Shown in pieces: positions 9,531 through 18,821 of a stretch of DNA of 22,174 nucleotides. The notes beneath the pieces are model-generated. The model had not been told where the DNA came from and ran no database searches. It saw only the letters and a list, made by a program, of their open reading frames with translations. This DNA is from Funneliformis mosseae (Eukaryota; Glomeromycota; Glomeromycetes; Glomerales; Glomeraceae). Made by a program: the position numbers and the translations under genes. The stretch lies in NCBI GenBank assembly GCA_910592005.1, contig CAJVPP010001169.1, positions 1 through 22,174 of the forward strand, written 5' to 3'. The first letter of the stretch is position 1. Each line of letters starts with the position of its first letter.

Positions 9531-10983
9531 ATGGCCACCGGATTGTAAGTTATAATTAAGCTATTTATTGTAGAATTGATGAGCTAATTTTGATAAGTTC
9601 ATTATAATGCATAGTGATATTTAATATTGATAGTTTCTTTTTTATAATTTCAACTTTATAGAACTGTGCCCACTGCTGAGGAGATTCGAGTTCCTGAAAC
9701 TCTCTTAAAAAAGAGGAAAAATCAGGAGAAGATTGCTGCGGAAAAGGCAGCTTCCCTTGCAGAGAAACGCAAGGTATATTAGGAGTTTAATTCTTTAATC
9801 AATTAATTTTAAAATTTTTTTGTATCAAAAAGAAATCTTGGCAAAAAAAAAATTATTTTGATTGATTCATTTTTATTGGGAAAATTGGTCATATGATGAT
9901 AAGGGGATACCCCTAGTAATGCTAGCTTCGGCGATGTTGATTTTACATAATACCATCTTTCGGGACTGATATCCACTAATTTTCCAATTTTTTAATTTCA
10001 TCATTTTTTTTTTTTTTTTAAAAAAAAAATTTAATTTATTTGAGATTTAATAAATTTTTTACTTGGGATGGAATCTTAACATTTTAATTAGGCAGCCAAG
10101 AAGACTCGTAGAGTAATTTTCAAACGTGCAGAACAGTACGTTAAGGAATACCGTGCTGCAGAACGTCAAGAAATTCGATTGCGCCGTCAAGCAAAAGCAT
10201 GTGGTAATTTTTATGTCCCAGCTCAACCAAAATTGGCTTTTGTTATTCGTATTAAAGGGTAAATTATCATATATTATAAATCTGTGAAATTAATTTATTT
10301 TTTTTATTTAATTAATTAATTATTTATTTTTTCAAAAAAAAATATAGTATCAATCATATTCCACCTAAACCACGCAAGATTCTTCAACTCTTGCGTCTCC
10401 TACAAATCAACAACGGAATATTTGTTAGACTAACCAGAGCAACTAAACAAATGCTTCAATTGGTTACACCCTACGTTGCATATGGTGAGCCCAATTTAAA
10501 GTAAGTATAAATCTTTTATGATTTTGGGCACGTGATTTAACTGGTGTATTTATCTTTTTGTATTTTTATTTTCATATTAAAAGGTCAGTCCGAGAACTCA
10601 TTTACAAACGTGGATTCGCAAAAGTAAGCAGACAGCGCATTCCTATAACCGAAAACGCTATCATTGAACAAAATCTGGGCAAATTTGGTATTATTTGTGT
10701 TGAAGATTTGGTTCACGAGATTTTCACAGTTGGACCTAACGTGAGTATTAATTCAAATTTATTTATACTGGTGAAATACCTTCTTTAATTTACAATTTTA
10801 TCGTTTTTTGTTATTTATCGATCTTATTAATAGTTCAAACAAGTCAACAACTTCCTTTGGCCATTTAAACTTTCCAATCCTACTGGCGGCTGGCATACCA
10901 GGAAATTTAGGCATTATATTGAAGGCGGTGATTTCGGCGATCGTGAAGATCGTATTAATGAATTAATTCGCAAAATGAATTAA
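9531..10983 (+). CDS. RPL7: 60S ribosomal protein L7 (uL30)
   Basis: This is a structural protein of the large cytosolic ribosomal subunit that contacts rRNA. Exons are 9531-9544, 9662-9773, 10092-10258, 10348-10500, 10584-10740 and 10834-10983; all five introns are GT..AG and the phases close to 250 residues, the usual eukaryotic length. The N-terminus has the basic L30_N region ([16 protein letters not shown]). The L30 fold begins at F-V-I-R-I-K-G-I-N, and the conserved [13 protein letters not shown] and G-G-D-F-G-D-R-E-D follow. The first exon carries only four full codons plus two bases. Intron 2 is the longest (318 bases) and contains a box C/D snoRNA. AATAAA copies directly behind the stop (about 11006-11015) can serve as poly(A) signals. 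Confidence 0.97.
9879..9985 (+). ncRNA. Intronic box C/D snoRNA in RPL7 intron 2 (LSU rRNA 2'-O-methylation guide)
   Basis: Box C ATGATGA is at 9893-9899, a C'-like ATGTTGA at 9934-9940 and box D CTGA at 9966-9969. An external stem GGAAAATT/AATTTTCC (9879-9886 and 9978-9985) brings the ends together. The bases just before box D (ACCATCTTTCGGG, 9952-9964) are the complement of CCCGAAAGATGGT, a stretch I recall as conserved in eukaryotic LSU rRNA. The rule of the fifth base upstream of box D points to the G of CCCG, which I place at yeast 25S Gm805, next to Am807. Yeast snR39 and snR59 sit in RPL7 introns and guide Am807, so host gene and target region both fit. Mature ends are probably about 9888-9975. 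The D' guide is not assigned. Confidence 0.82.
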
Positions 10984-11357
10984 GGATATTCTAAAAAAAA
11001 AATTAAATAAATAAATAATATCAAAAAAAAAAAAAAATAATTTACATTTTTTATTTTTCGAATAATAAAGAAAATTTTTCGCTGTCATAATGATTCACAA
11101 AACTATCAACGTTACATACCCGGAATTACCCGAGATAATTGTTTCACGTTTAACGCGCATATGAAAATGTTTTCTACTCTATATGTCGATTGATTCATTA
11201 TATGTACTATATGTCGATTGAATCAATTTTTTAATTCGTTAATTTTCCGCGTATCAGTATGGAGAAAAAAAAAAAAAAAAAAATTTTTTTTTATAGATAA
11301 AATCGATATTTCGGGTTCAAGTAGAGACTTACTTTTCAAACTTCCAGCGTTGTCAAT
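10984..11357 (+). promoter_or_regulatory. RPL7 3' end and phosphate-carrier upstream region
   Basis: No gene is seen. After A-rich RPL7 3' sequence comes a less AT-rich stretch (about 11090-11160). Then a 22-bp direct repeat beginning CTATATGTCGATTGA occurs at 11179 and again at 11207, 28 bases apart, about 130-180 bases before the carrier ATG. The repeated CGATTGAWTCA core is a candidate factor-binding site. An A17/T9 low-complexity block follows at about 11266-11292. Confidence 0.4.
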
Positions 11358-12836
11358 ATGGATAAGAAAGCGATCGAACTTTACTCTCCGAAATACTATT
11401 ATACGTGCGCATTTGGTGGTGTCTTAGCATGTGGTTTAACTCACACCTTTGTAACCCCTCTTGATCTTGTAAAGTGCCGTAGACAGGTATAAACTTCGAA
11501 ATTTTTCAAATTTTTAGAATCTCGGCTGTTAGGTTAATACTATGTTAACTAAAGGAAAAAACTAAACAAATTTAATAAAAAATTTTTTTTCTTTTGATAA
11601 TATATTATTTACCTGCTGTCTTTTTTTTTTCTTTCCGTTTGTTGTTGTTGGAATAATTTTTACCTATAAAGAAATCTTTGATTTTAGGTCGATGCCAAGC
11701 TTTACAAGGGTAATTTCGATGGATGGTCAAAGATTTACCGTGGTGAAGGAATAAGAGGATTATATACCGGTTGGGGACCCACTTTTATAGGATATTCCTT
11801 CCAAGGTGCTGCAAAATACGGTTTTTATGAATTGTTTAAGAAGAAATATTCCGACATTGCTGGCGAAGAAGCTGCTCATAAATATCGTACCATTATTTAC
11901 TTGTCTGCCAGTGCAAGGTAATTTAATTAATGGCATTACCCAATTAATACCATGGCTTTGGTCATGTCACGTGCTGATGTAATCTTTTTTATTAAGTGCT
12001 GAAGTTCTCGCTGATATTGCTCTATGTCCATGGGAGGCATTGAAAGTGAGAATGCAAACATCTACCGAACCATTTGCTAAATCTACATCTGAAGGTTTCA
12101 ATAAAATTTTGAAACAAGAAGGCTTAAGTGGGTTAGTGTTTTTATCATTTTCGTTATCCTGATAATAATTCAAATCTTTATATAACCTTTTTTTTTTCTT
12201 TTTTTTTTTTTATTTAGTTTCTACAAAGGTCTTTCTCCCCTTTGGGCTCGACAGGTCCCTTACACCATGATGAAATTTGCTAGTTTCGAAAAAACCGTCG
12301 GTATGTGCTAATAAAAAAAAAAAAAAAATTCTTATCATCTGTTTCACATCATTTACTAATGTTACTTTATCATCTTGCTATTTAGAATTTATCTATTCCT
12401 CTCTCGGAAAACCCAAACAAGATTATAATAAACTTGAACAATTAGGTGTATCTTTCCTTGGTGGATATATCGCTGGTGTATTTTGTGCAATTGTCAGTCA
12501 TCCTGCGGATACTTTAGTTTCCAAGGTAAGAAAAGAAAAGAAGAGGATCCTTGAGCATCATCATCATCATGTATTGAATTATTTATTTATCAATTTTTTT
12601 ATTTATTTTATTTTCATGTTAATTAGCTTAATAATGTAAAGAAAGCTGAAGGAGAATCAACAGGAGCACTTTCTCTACGCCTTATGAAAGAACTTGGGTT
12701 TAAAGGAATTTGGCGAGGGCTTGGTACTCGTGTTTTTATGATCGGTACATTAACTGCTTTACAATGGCTTATTTATGATTACGTTAAAGTTTCAACTGGG
12801 TTACCAACAACTGGCGCAGGGGAGAAAAAAAAATAG
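11358..12836 (+). CDS. PIC2: Mitochondrial phosphate carrier, PIC2-type
   Basis: This is an SLC25 inner-membrane carrier that brings phosphate (in yeast Pic2 also copper) into the mitochondrial matrix. Exons are 11358-11486, 11688-11917, 11997-12131, 12218-12300, 12386-12525 and 12627-12836; all introns are GT..AG and the phases close to 308 residues, the family's normal size. The three carrier repeats each show a signature: [10 protein letters not shown] (about 34-43), [10 protein letters not shown] and H-P-A-D-T-L-V-S-K. The last two are typical of phosphate carriers rather than other SLC25 members. The C-terminal G-L-P-T-T-G resembles yeast PIC2. There is no cleavable presequence before the first helix. 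The gene ends in a run of nine A directly before the TAG; see the out-of-frame extension behind it. Confidence 0.95.
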
Positions 12837-13021
12837 AAATAATTAAACGGGTACAAAATAAATCGTCTTCTTCCTCCACGAATGAAGAACGATCTATTTG
12901 GACTTCAGTTGGATTTGAAGGAGTTCATGAATTTAGCGAACGAGATGATATCCAATGGATTTTACAATCTTGTGAATTTGATTTTCAAGATGATGTTGAT
13001 GCTGAATTATATTTTTGGTGA
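12822..13021 (+). other. Open out-of-frame extension after the phosphate-carrier stop
   Basis: Behind the A9 run (12825-12833), the frame shifted by one base relative to the carrier stays open for about 60 codons to TGA at 13019-13021. Its translation is protein-like: a Ser run, then T-S-V-G-F-E-G-V-H-E-F-S-E-R-D-D, I-Q-W-I-L-Q-S-C-E-F-D-F-Q and E-L-Y-F-W, rich in GAA, GAT and GGA codons like the nearby genes. There is no ATG in this frame close by. One extra A in the run would join it to the carrier. It may be a slippage-dependent tail, a homopolymer error in the assembly, or the 3' end of an unrecognised gene. The carrier family normally ends before this point, which speaks against a simple error. 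Confidence 0.4.
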
Positions 13022-13608
13022 TTTTTTTTTTTTCCTTTTATTTATATTAATCGCCAAATTCTATAAAAAATAATATACACATATACATATATATATGTAT
13101 ATAAAAAAAAAAAAATAATAATAAATAATTTTATTTCAACGTATATATTTATCAAGTGTGATAATATGACTTATATATTATGTTTGATATAAATTGTCCA
13201 TGTAATGACAAACAATTTATTTTTCTTATATTGTCACCCCCATAAAAATTTTTTTTTAATAAAAAAATTATATACATCGTGAAATCATTTAATTCAAATT
13301 TTTTTTTTTTTTTTTTTTTTTTGAATATTTACTATTCTTGACAACCCTAACTAAATACTCTAATATTATTATTATTCGACTTTGCTATCAATTTTTTAAG
13401 TCTAATAAGTGTGAAATGAGATGGAAAAAAAAAAAAATTAAGAGATTTTGATTTTTCTGTTCTAGTATATTGAAATGTCTTTACAAGAAATATTGTCATT
13501 ATTGTCCAAACGAAAAATTTCTTTTATTGTTTACTTAAAAAAAAAAAGAACAGATAAGTAAATCGCATAAAAAAAATATAAAATTTTTCTTTTGAAAAAA
13601 AAGGGAAC
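13022..13608. other. Convergent intergenic region
   Basis: No gene is seen. It separates the carrier (+) from the HMG-box gene (-). It holds an AT dinucleotide palindrome around 13082-13103 and long T/A runs (about 13299-13322). TTTATT at 13523-13528 is, on the minus strand, an AATAAA signal about 80 bases behind the HMG-box stop codon. Confidence 0.6.
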
Positions 13609-14904
13609 TTAAGGTTTACCGCCGCGCTTGCGGCGGGCAGTCAAAGCAGCAGTTTTTGACCCTTGAGCTGTCGATGAACTTCCGTTAGATGCCGCACCTC
13701 GTTTGGTTCTTGGCCGCTTAGTTCCAGTGAGGGTCTCATCTTGCTCTAGTGTTCCTTCTGGGTCATCAGGCGGAGTAAAAATAGAGTCTGGATCTAGATC
13801 CGTAGGTAACTGGTTTTTCTTTGCTGATGCACGCGTTCGTTTAGAAGCTGGAACTTCGTCGTCTAGTTTTTGAGAATCACCAATCTCCATATCCGGCTCA
13901 GGAGAACAACGCTTCTTTACCGGATTAGTATCGGTAGAAGTTGTTGCCACAGCATTCTGTGTAAAAGACGTCGAATCTGCTGGGAAATTTTCAATGAAAG
14001 TCTCCAGCAATGCAGTTTCCGGTGGTACAGAAATAGGCAAAGCTTGACCACCTAAAACTGTAGAATCAACTTGAGAAATGTGCAGTTGAGAAACAAAAGC
14101 GCCTGGTGTACCAGCTTGTGCTTGTTTGGAAGATGATGCGACACCCGAAGCATTAACTTCGTTATCTTCGTTTGAAGAAGTTTCTGGAGGTGACTCAACT
14201 TGACCATGTGTAGCTCTGTAAGCGCGGAGTTCTTCGTCATATCGTTCCTTATCGGCAAAATACCGATCTTCATACACCTATGACGTAATGCCGGAAGCCA
14301 AATTTGGGTCAAACGGAGACAATTAATTATTTTTACTCAATATGGTCTATTGATTAATCTCTTACCTTTTTGTCTTCTCGAGATAAGGCCTTCCATTTTT
14401 GTCCAATGAGAGTGACGATTTCCTTTTGATTAGCTTGAGGATTGGCAGCTTTTGTCTCGGCCCGAATTTCATTGCTAAAGAGAATGTAGGCAGTGTTTGG
14501 TCTTTTTGGTGCATTTGGATCTTTGGCTTGAGGTTTTTTGAATTTTCTTTGACTTCCAATTGATGGACTTGAAACGCTCATATCACCAGGGATAATTCCT
14601 ACATCTCTTGGAATAAGTGCTTGAAATTCGTCGCAGGCCTTTGCTGCATACCTCAAAGCTTGAGCTATTTGCTCATATGCGTATACAAGCTGAATGAAGT
14701 AATTTACAATAGATTTACGACAAATTCATTTATAATAATGTAAACAATTTACTGAAATAGTTGGTTTCGAAAATGTTACATCACTTTCGAAGGCCTTACA
14801 TTGTCTCTTCTGGAATTAAGTTGTGCTAGTAATTCAGGGTCAATAGTATCAACGATGTTTGGAGATTGAGCAGTTTGAGGAGTTGTACGCGTGTCGCTAG
14901 GCAT
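13609..14904 (-). CDS. HMG-box chromatin protein (HMO1/NHP6-like box)
   Basis: This is a high-mobility-group protein that bends DNA non-specifically in chromatin. On the minus strand the exons are 14800-14904, 14366-14689 and 13609-14277, with GT..AG introns of 110 and 88 bases and phase 0 at both junctions, giving 365 residues. The HMG box spans about residues 91-165: K-D-P-N-A-P-K-R-P-N-T-A-Y-I-L-F-S at its start, G-Q-K-W-K-A-L-S in the middle, and Y-E-D-R-Y-F-A-D-K-E-R-Y at the end, split by intron 2. Residues 22-65 form a helical N-terminal segment (E-L-L-A-Q-L-N, A-Y-E-Q-I-A-Q-A-L-R-Y). The C-terminal 200 residues are low-complexity with several basic clusters (K-K-R, S-K-R-T-R, K-R-P-R-T-K-R, A-R-R-K-R-G-G-K) that fit nuclear localisation and DNA binding. 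The single-box layout with a long tail is not the short NHP6 form. Confidence 0.88.
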
Positions 14905-15600
14905 TATTTTCTTTGAAAAAAGTTAGGTTAATGCAATTATGTAATTGAAATGTAGAAATGTATGAGGCTTTCCGTGAGGAAAATCAAAGATTCTAAAAGG
15001 GTTATAATAAAATTAAAGGACCAATTAACGACATTATACAGACTATAAAGGAACGAAGTGATGCGGAAAGGAATGAATGAAACGTGAAATTATATATTAT
15101 ATATGTTATAATTGATAATTTTTTTTTCATTTATTTTTAAAACAAAAAACGAAATTGAATATAGGATTTAAAGAAATACCTATTTATTATAGCTTTATTA
15201 CAAAAGCTTGCCTTTGTGTGCGATGCGTGAGTACACAAAAAAAAAGTTCTAGTAGGTTTAATTTTCTTTCCTTAATACGATCTGTTAATTTGTAAGACAA
15301 ATTATTATATGAAATAGAACGACGCGAGTGAAAAGTAGTTATGTTTGGCGCAACAAGATACAGTAGTGGCTTTATCTCTTTGAGTTTCAAACTCTGGTAA
15401 ACTCTGCTGAGGGTCAAAGTTATAGTCAGTGTAGGTAAGATTGAGCAAAGGAAAAATACTAAAAATAAGGGGTAATGCAACAAATTAGGGTTACAAAATT
15501 TTTTGAATTTGTGGGCTGAGTTTCGGCTGCTTAAATTTGGTTAGTCAACGAAATCACAAAAAGTTTTTAGCCAATAACATGATTTACTTACTGCATTAAG
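14905..15600. other. Upstream region of the HMG-box gene
   Basis: No supported gene is present. The composition is moderate near the gene and falls toward 15600. A minus-strand frame at 15187-15483 lacks an ATG and shows no family resemblance, so it is not called. The HMG-box promoter should lie in the first few hundred bases; no clear motif was recognised. Confidence 0.55.
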
Positions 15601-16753
15601 TTTCAGTTAAAATAATCACGTGCAAGATATTTATTATTATTAAGTTGAATTAATTTAAATTTTAAAGACTGATAAATCTTATATAAGATTAATATAAAGT
15701 TTAACTTATAATCATTTGATCTATTAATTACAATAAAAAAAAAGAGTATTTAAAGGTATTATAACTGATAAATAATACATTTATAAATATATAAAAGATA
15801 AATAATTTATTAAAAAATATATAAATATTAAATTAAAACTTAAAAAAAATTAACAATATAATAAAATCATTTTAATTGTTTATTCTTTATAATAATATTA
15901 TCTAAAAATACTTAATCTTAATAAAATTAATTTTTAAGATAAATCTTTAATATTTTTTAATATTTCTTATATAATAAATAACAGTTATATTTAATTTTTA
16001 TATATAATAATATTATATTATTTAATTATATAATTTTATTTTATAATTAAAAATAATAATAATTCTTTCAATTACATTTCAATTCTTTTTTAACTTTGCT
16101 TTAACTCTTATCTCTTAAATTGTAAGAATTAATAGATAAATTTACAATCTTATTTACTATGAATTTCTGATTTAATTTAAATTAATTTATAAATATATAT
16201 AATATAATAATAATTTCATTTTTAATTATATAATAAAAAATCTAAAGTTACTTATAAATTAAAATTTTATTATTATCCTTTAACAAACTTATTAAATTTT
16301 ATTTTTAACAATATTAATTATAATAAAATATTATAAAATTTAATATAAAGAATTATTTAATTATTATAATTTTTATGAAATTTATAATTTTATTAATATT
16401 AAAGTATTTTAATTAATTTATAAATATATGAATTTTTAAAATTATTATAATAAAATTTTTTAAACTTAATTTTATAATTTAATATTTAAAAAACTTCATA
16501 ATAAACTTAAATTTTCTTTTAATAAAGTTAATAAAAATATAATAAATTATATTTTCATATAATTATTATATTAATATTTTATTAAAAAATCAATATTATT
16601 TTAAATTTGCAAGCAAATTTACTTATTAAATAATCTAAAAAATAATAAATAAAATTAAAAATATCAAATTAAATTTATTAATCAATTAAAAAAAATTTGA
16701 TTAATTATCAAATAAATTTGATATATAAGTATTGTGTAATAGAAAAATGAAAA

Positions 16754-16804
16754 TTATTAAAAAATTTTTTTTTACTTTATAAGCTAAATATATTTTTTTA
16801 ATAA
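16754..16804. repeat. AT foldback hairpin, copy 1
   Basis: TTATTAAAAAA (16754-16764) is matched by TTTTTTAATAA (16794-16804). The loop contains CTTTATAAGCTAAATATA, which recurs almost unchanged in the copy at 17869-17921. Confidence 0.45.
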
Positions 16805-17868
16805 AATACATTCAAACTTAATATTAACTCAAAAAAAATTTTTTTAATGGTTTCTTCTCTTTTTATTACAAAGTATTATATAATTATTTTAATTTATCAA
16901 TATATTATTTAAATTAAATTTTTTTAAGCTAAAATTGATTTTAATTGATTTTTAAAATTATCAAAAAATTATTTATTTTAAATTAATTTTAAATTAATCT
17001 TTTTAAATTATTCTTATTTTAATTAATTTTATATCAATTTATAAAATATTTAATAAAAATTTACTTTTTAATTAAAAATTAAAATTAAAAATTTTTATAT
17101 TTAAAAATTTTATTATTATTATTATATTTTAATAATTTTAATAAAAAGTTTTATAATTCAATATAATAACAAAAAATTACTAATTCTTAAAATTAACTTA
17201 ATTATATTTTTACATAATAAAGATTTTTTATTTTTAAAATTTATTATCATTAATTCAATTATAATAACGTACATAATACAAATTTTATAATTTAATTATT
17301 ACAAATTTAACTATTATTAATTTTTTGATGTATTATATTATTTAATCTTAATCATTAATATATAAAAATAAATTAAGATACATATTAGTATATGTAAAAT
17401 AAAAAGTATAACATTATCTTACAATTTTTTAATAATATTTAAAATATTATATTTTTTGTATTAAAGTTAAATCTTTATTTAAGAATTTATGAATTGACTT
17501 AAACTTTTTGATATTAGATAGACAACCTTTATTATGATATTATTTTGGATTATATAATATTAATACTAAAGAATTATTTTTTTTATTGCTAATATTATTT
17601 TATATTATTTCATTTTTTAAATTTAAATACTCATTAATATCTTCATTTAATAAACTCTTAAAGTGACTTAATAAGTTAGTATAACTTAATATTTATTGCA
17701 ATACTTTAAAAAAAGTATTCTTGTATGTATTATGCAATTTTTCATAAATATTATTTATTTAAAAATATTAATCTTTTTTTATAAAAAATTTTTATTTTAA
17801 TTAAATAAGTATAAATATACTGAATTATGATAAATATATAAAATGTTTTGCAGTAAAAAGAAAGAAAA

Positions 17869-17921
17869 CTATCAAAAAAATTTTTTTTATTTTATAAGTT
17901 AAATATTATTTTTTTTGATAG
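17869..17921. repeat. AT foldback hairpin, copy 2
   Basis: CTATCAAAAAAA (17869-17880) is perfectly matched by TTTTTTTGATAG (17910-17921), 12 bp. The loop reads TTTTATAAGTTAAATATTA, close to that of the hairpin at 16754-16804 in the same orientation, so the two are probably copies of one small element. Confidence 0.5.
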
Positions 17922-18186
17922 ATTTTTTTAAAGTGCTTATTTGTGATATTCTGATTTTTTTATATAAGCTTATTAATTATTAAAATGATATTTCAAAACT
18001 AGTTTTTTTTGTCTTATATCAATGTATTAATATTAATTAATATAAAATAATATATTTTTTATAACTAATATTACTTAAAAAAATAATTGCAAATAATATC
18101 ATATTATACAATTAAAAAATAAATTTGATAATAAGAGAAAATAATATTTAACTTTTAATAAATTCTAATACTAATTATTCATATTT

Positions 18187-18810
18187 AGAATTCCAATTGA
18201 GTTGAGTTGAGTTAAATTTAAAGATCAACTTTATTTAACTCTCTTTTTTCGAGTTGAGTCAAGTCAAATTTATTTATAAAATCTTTCAATTTGATTTGAT
18301 TCGAGTTATATAAATTTTAAACTCAATTCAATTTGACTCGACTCGATTTTAACTCAATTTGATTTTAAAAAAATAATAAAAAAAAATGAAAAGATCGGGG
18401 GAAGAGGAAGGGAAGGAAAAGAGAAAAAGAGCGAATGATTTATTATTATTTTTCTTGAACGATTTTTTTTATCATTCAAGTCAAATAATTTGAATCATCG
18501 TTCTTTTTAAACGATAAAAAAAATTGTTCAAGTTGAATGATTCATTATTGTTCTTCTTGAATAATAAAAAAATAATTATTTAAATTGAACGATTTACTAT
18601 TGTTCTTCTTGAACAATAAAAAATATTGTTTAAGTCAACTCAAGTCAACTCAAATCAAGTCAAGTTTAAATTGAGTCGAGTTAAATATTTAACTCAACTT
18701 AAATTTGACTTGACTCGCAAATCATCAAGTCAAAAAAATATAAACTTGACTCAATTTAAACTTGATTCAGCTTATCTGACTTATGAGTTAACTTGACTTG
18801 TCTGAAACTC
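18187..18810. mobile_element. 624-bp non-autonomous element with 11-bp flanking duplication
   Basis: An exact 11-bp direct repeat, TATTCATATTT, flanks the segment at 18176-18186 and 18811-18821. The terminal regions are loosely inverted (AGAATTCCAATTGAG... against GAGTTTCAGACAAG...). Inside are two inverted blocks built of GAGTTGAGTC / GACTTGACTC words (about 18197-18360 and 18631-18802), for instance GAGTCAAGTCAAATTTA at 18255-18271 against 18702-18718. Between them lie a 35-base all-purine tract (18397-18431) and four ~51-bp palindromic monomers (18433-18635). An exact 18-bp palindrome GAGTTAAATATTTAACTC is at 18678-18695. A 9-11-bp target duplication is typical of Mutator-like elements, but no superfamily can be assigned with confidence. 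There is no coding capacity. Confidence 0.62.
18433..18635. repeat. Four tandem ~51-bp palindromic monomers
   Basis: Four units of about 51 bp follow one another, each opening near GAATGATT or GAACGATT, with an inner TTATTGTTCTTCTTGAAC and ending like ATTGTTCAAGTT. Each unit holds the heptamer GAAYGAT and its complement in alternating orientation, so each can fold into hairpins. The monomer is clearly related to that of the larger array at 20851-21768. Confidence 0.7.
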
Positions 18811-18821
18811 TATTCATATTT

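Larger units (their letters stand above)
15601..18175. other. Extremely AT-rich desert, no gene seen
   Basis: No ORF or RNA gene is recognisable. Long rows have only a handful of G or C, for instance 16021-16080 with no G. The only discrete structures are two related foldback hairpins, listed separately. Confidence 0.8.

Noticed and set aside
9545..9661. Second snoRNA in RPL7 intron 1
   Set aside because: Several TGAT words are present but no box D CTGA and no terminal stem.
11218..11427. 69-codon frame over the carrier start
   Set aside because: It crosses the A/T homopolymer block and lies in another frame than exon 1.
12277..12639. 120-codon frame across carrier exon 5
   Set aside because: It reads through both flanking introns; only the central part is the true exon.
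12882..13073. 63-codon frame in the carrier's own phase behind its stop
   Set aside because: It ends in Phe/Leu runs from T-rich DNA; the shifted frame over the same bases looks much more protein-like.
15187..15483. 98-codon minus-strand frame with hydrophobic start
   Set aside because: It opens with TTG instead of ATG, shows no family features, and lies in a region of falling GC content; probably chance.
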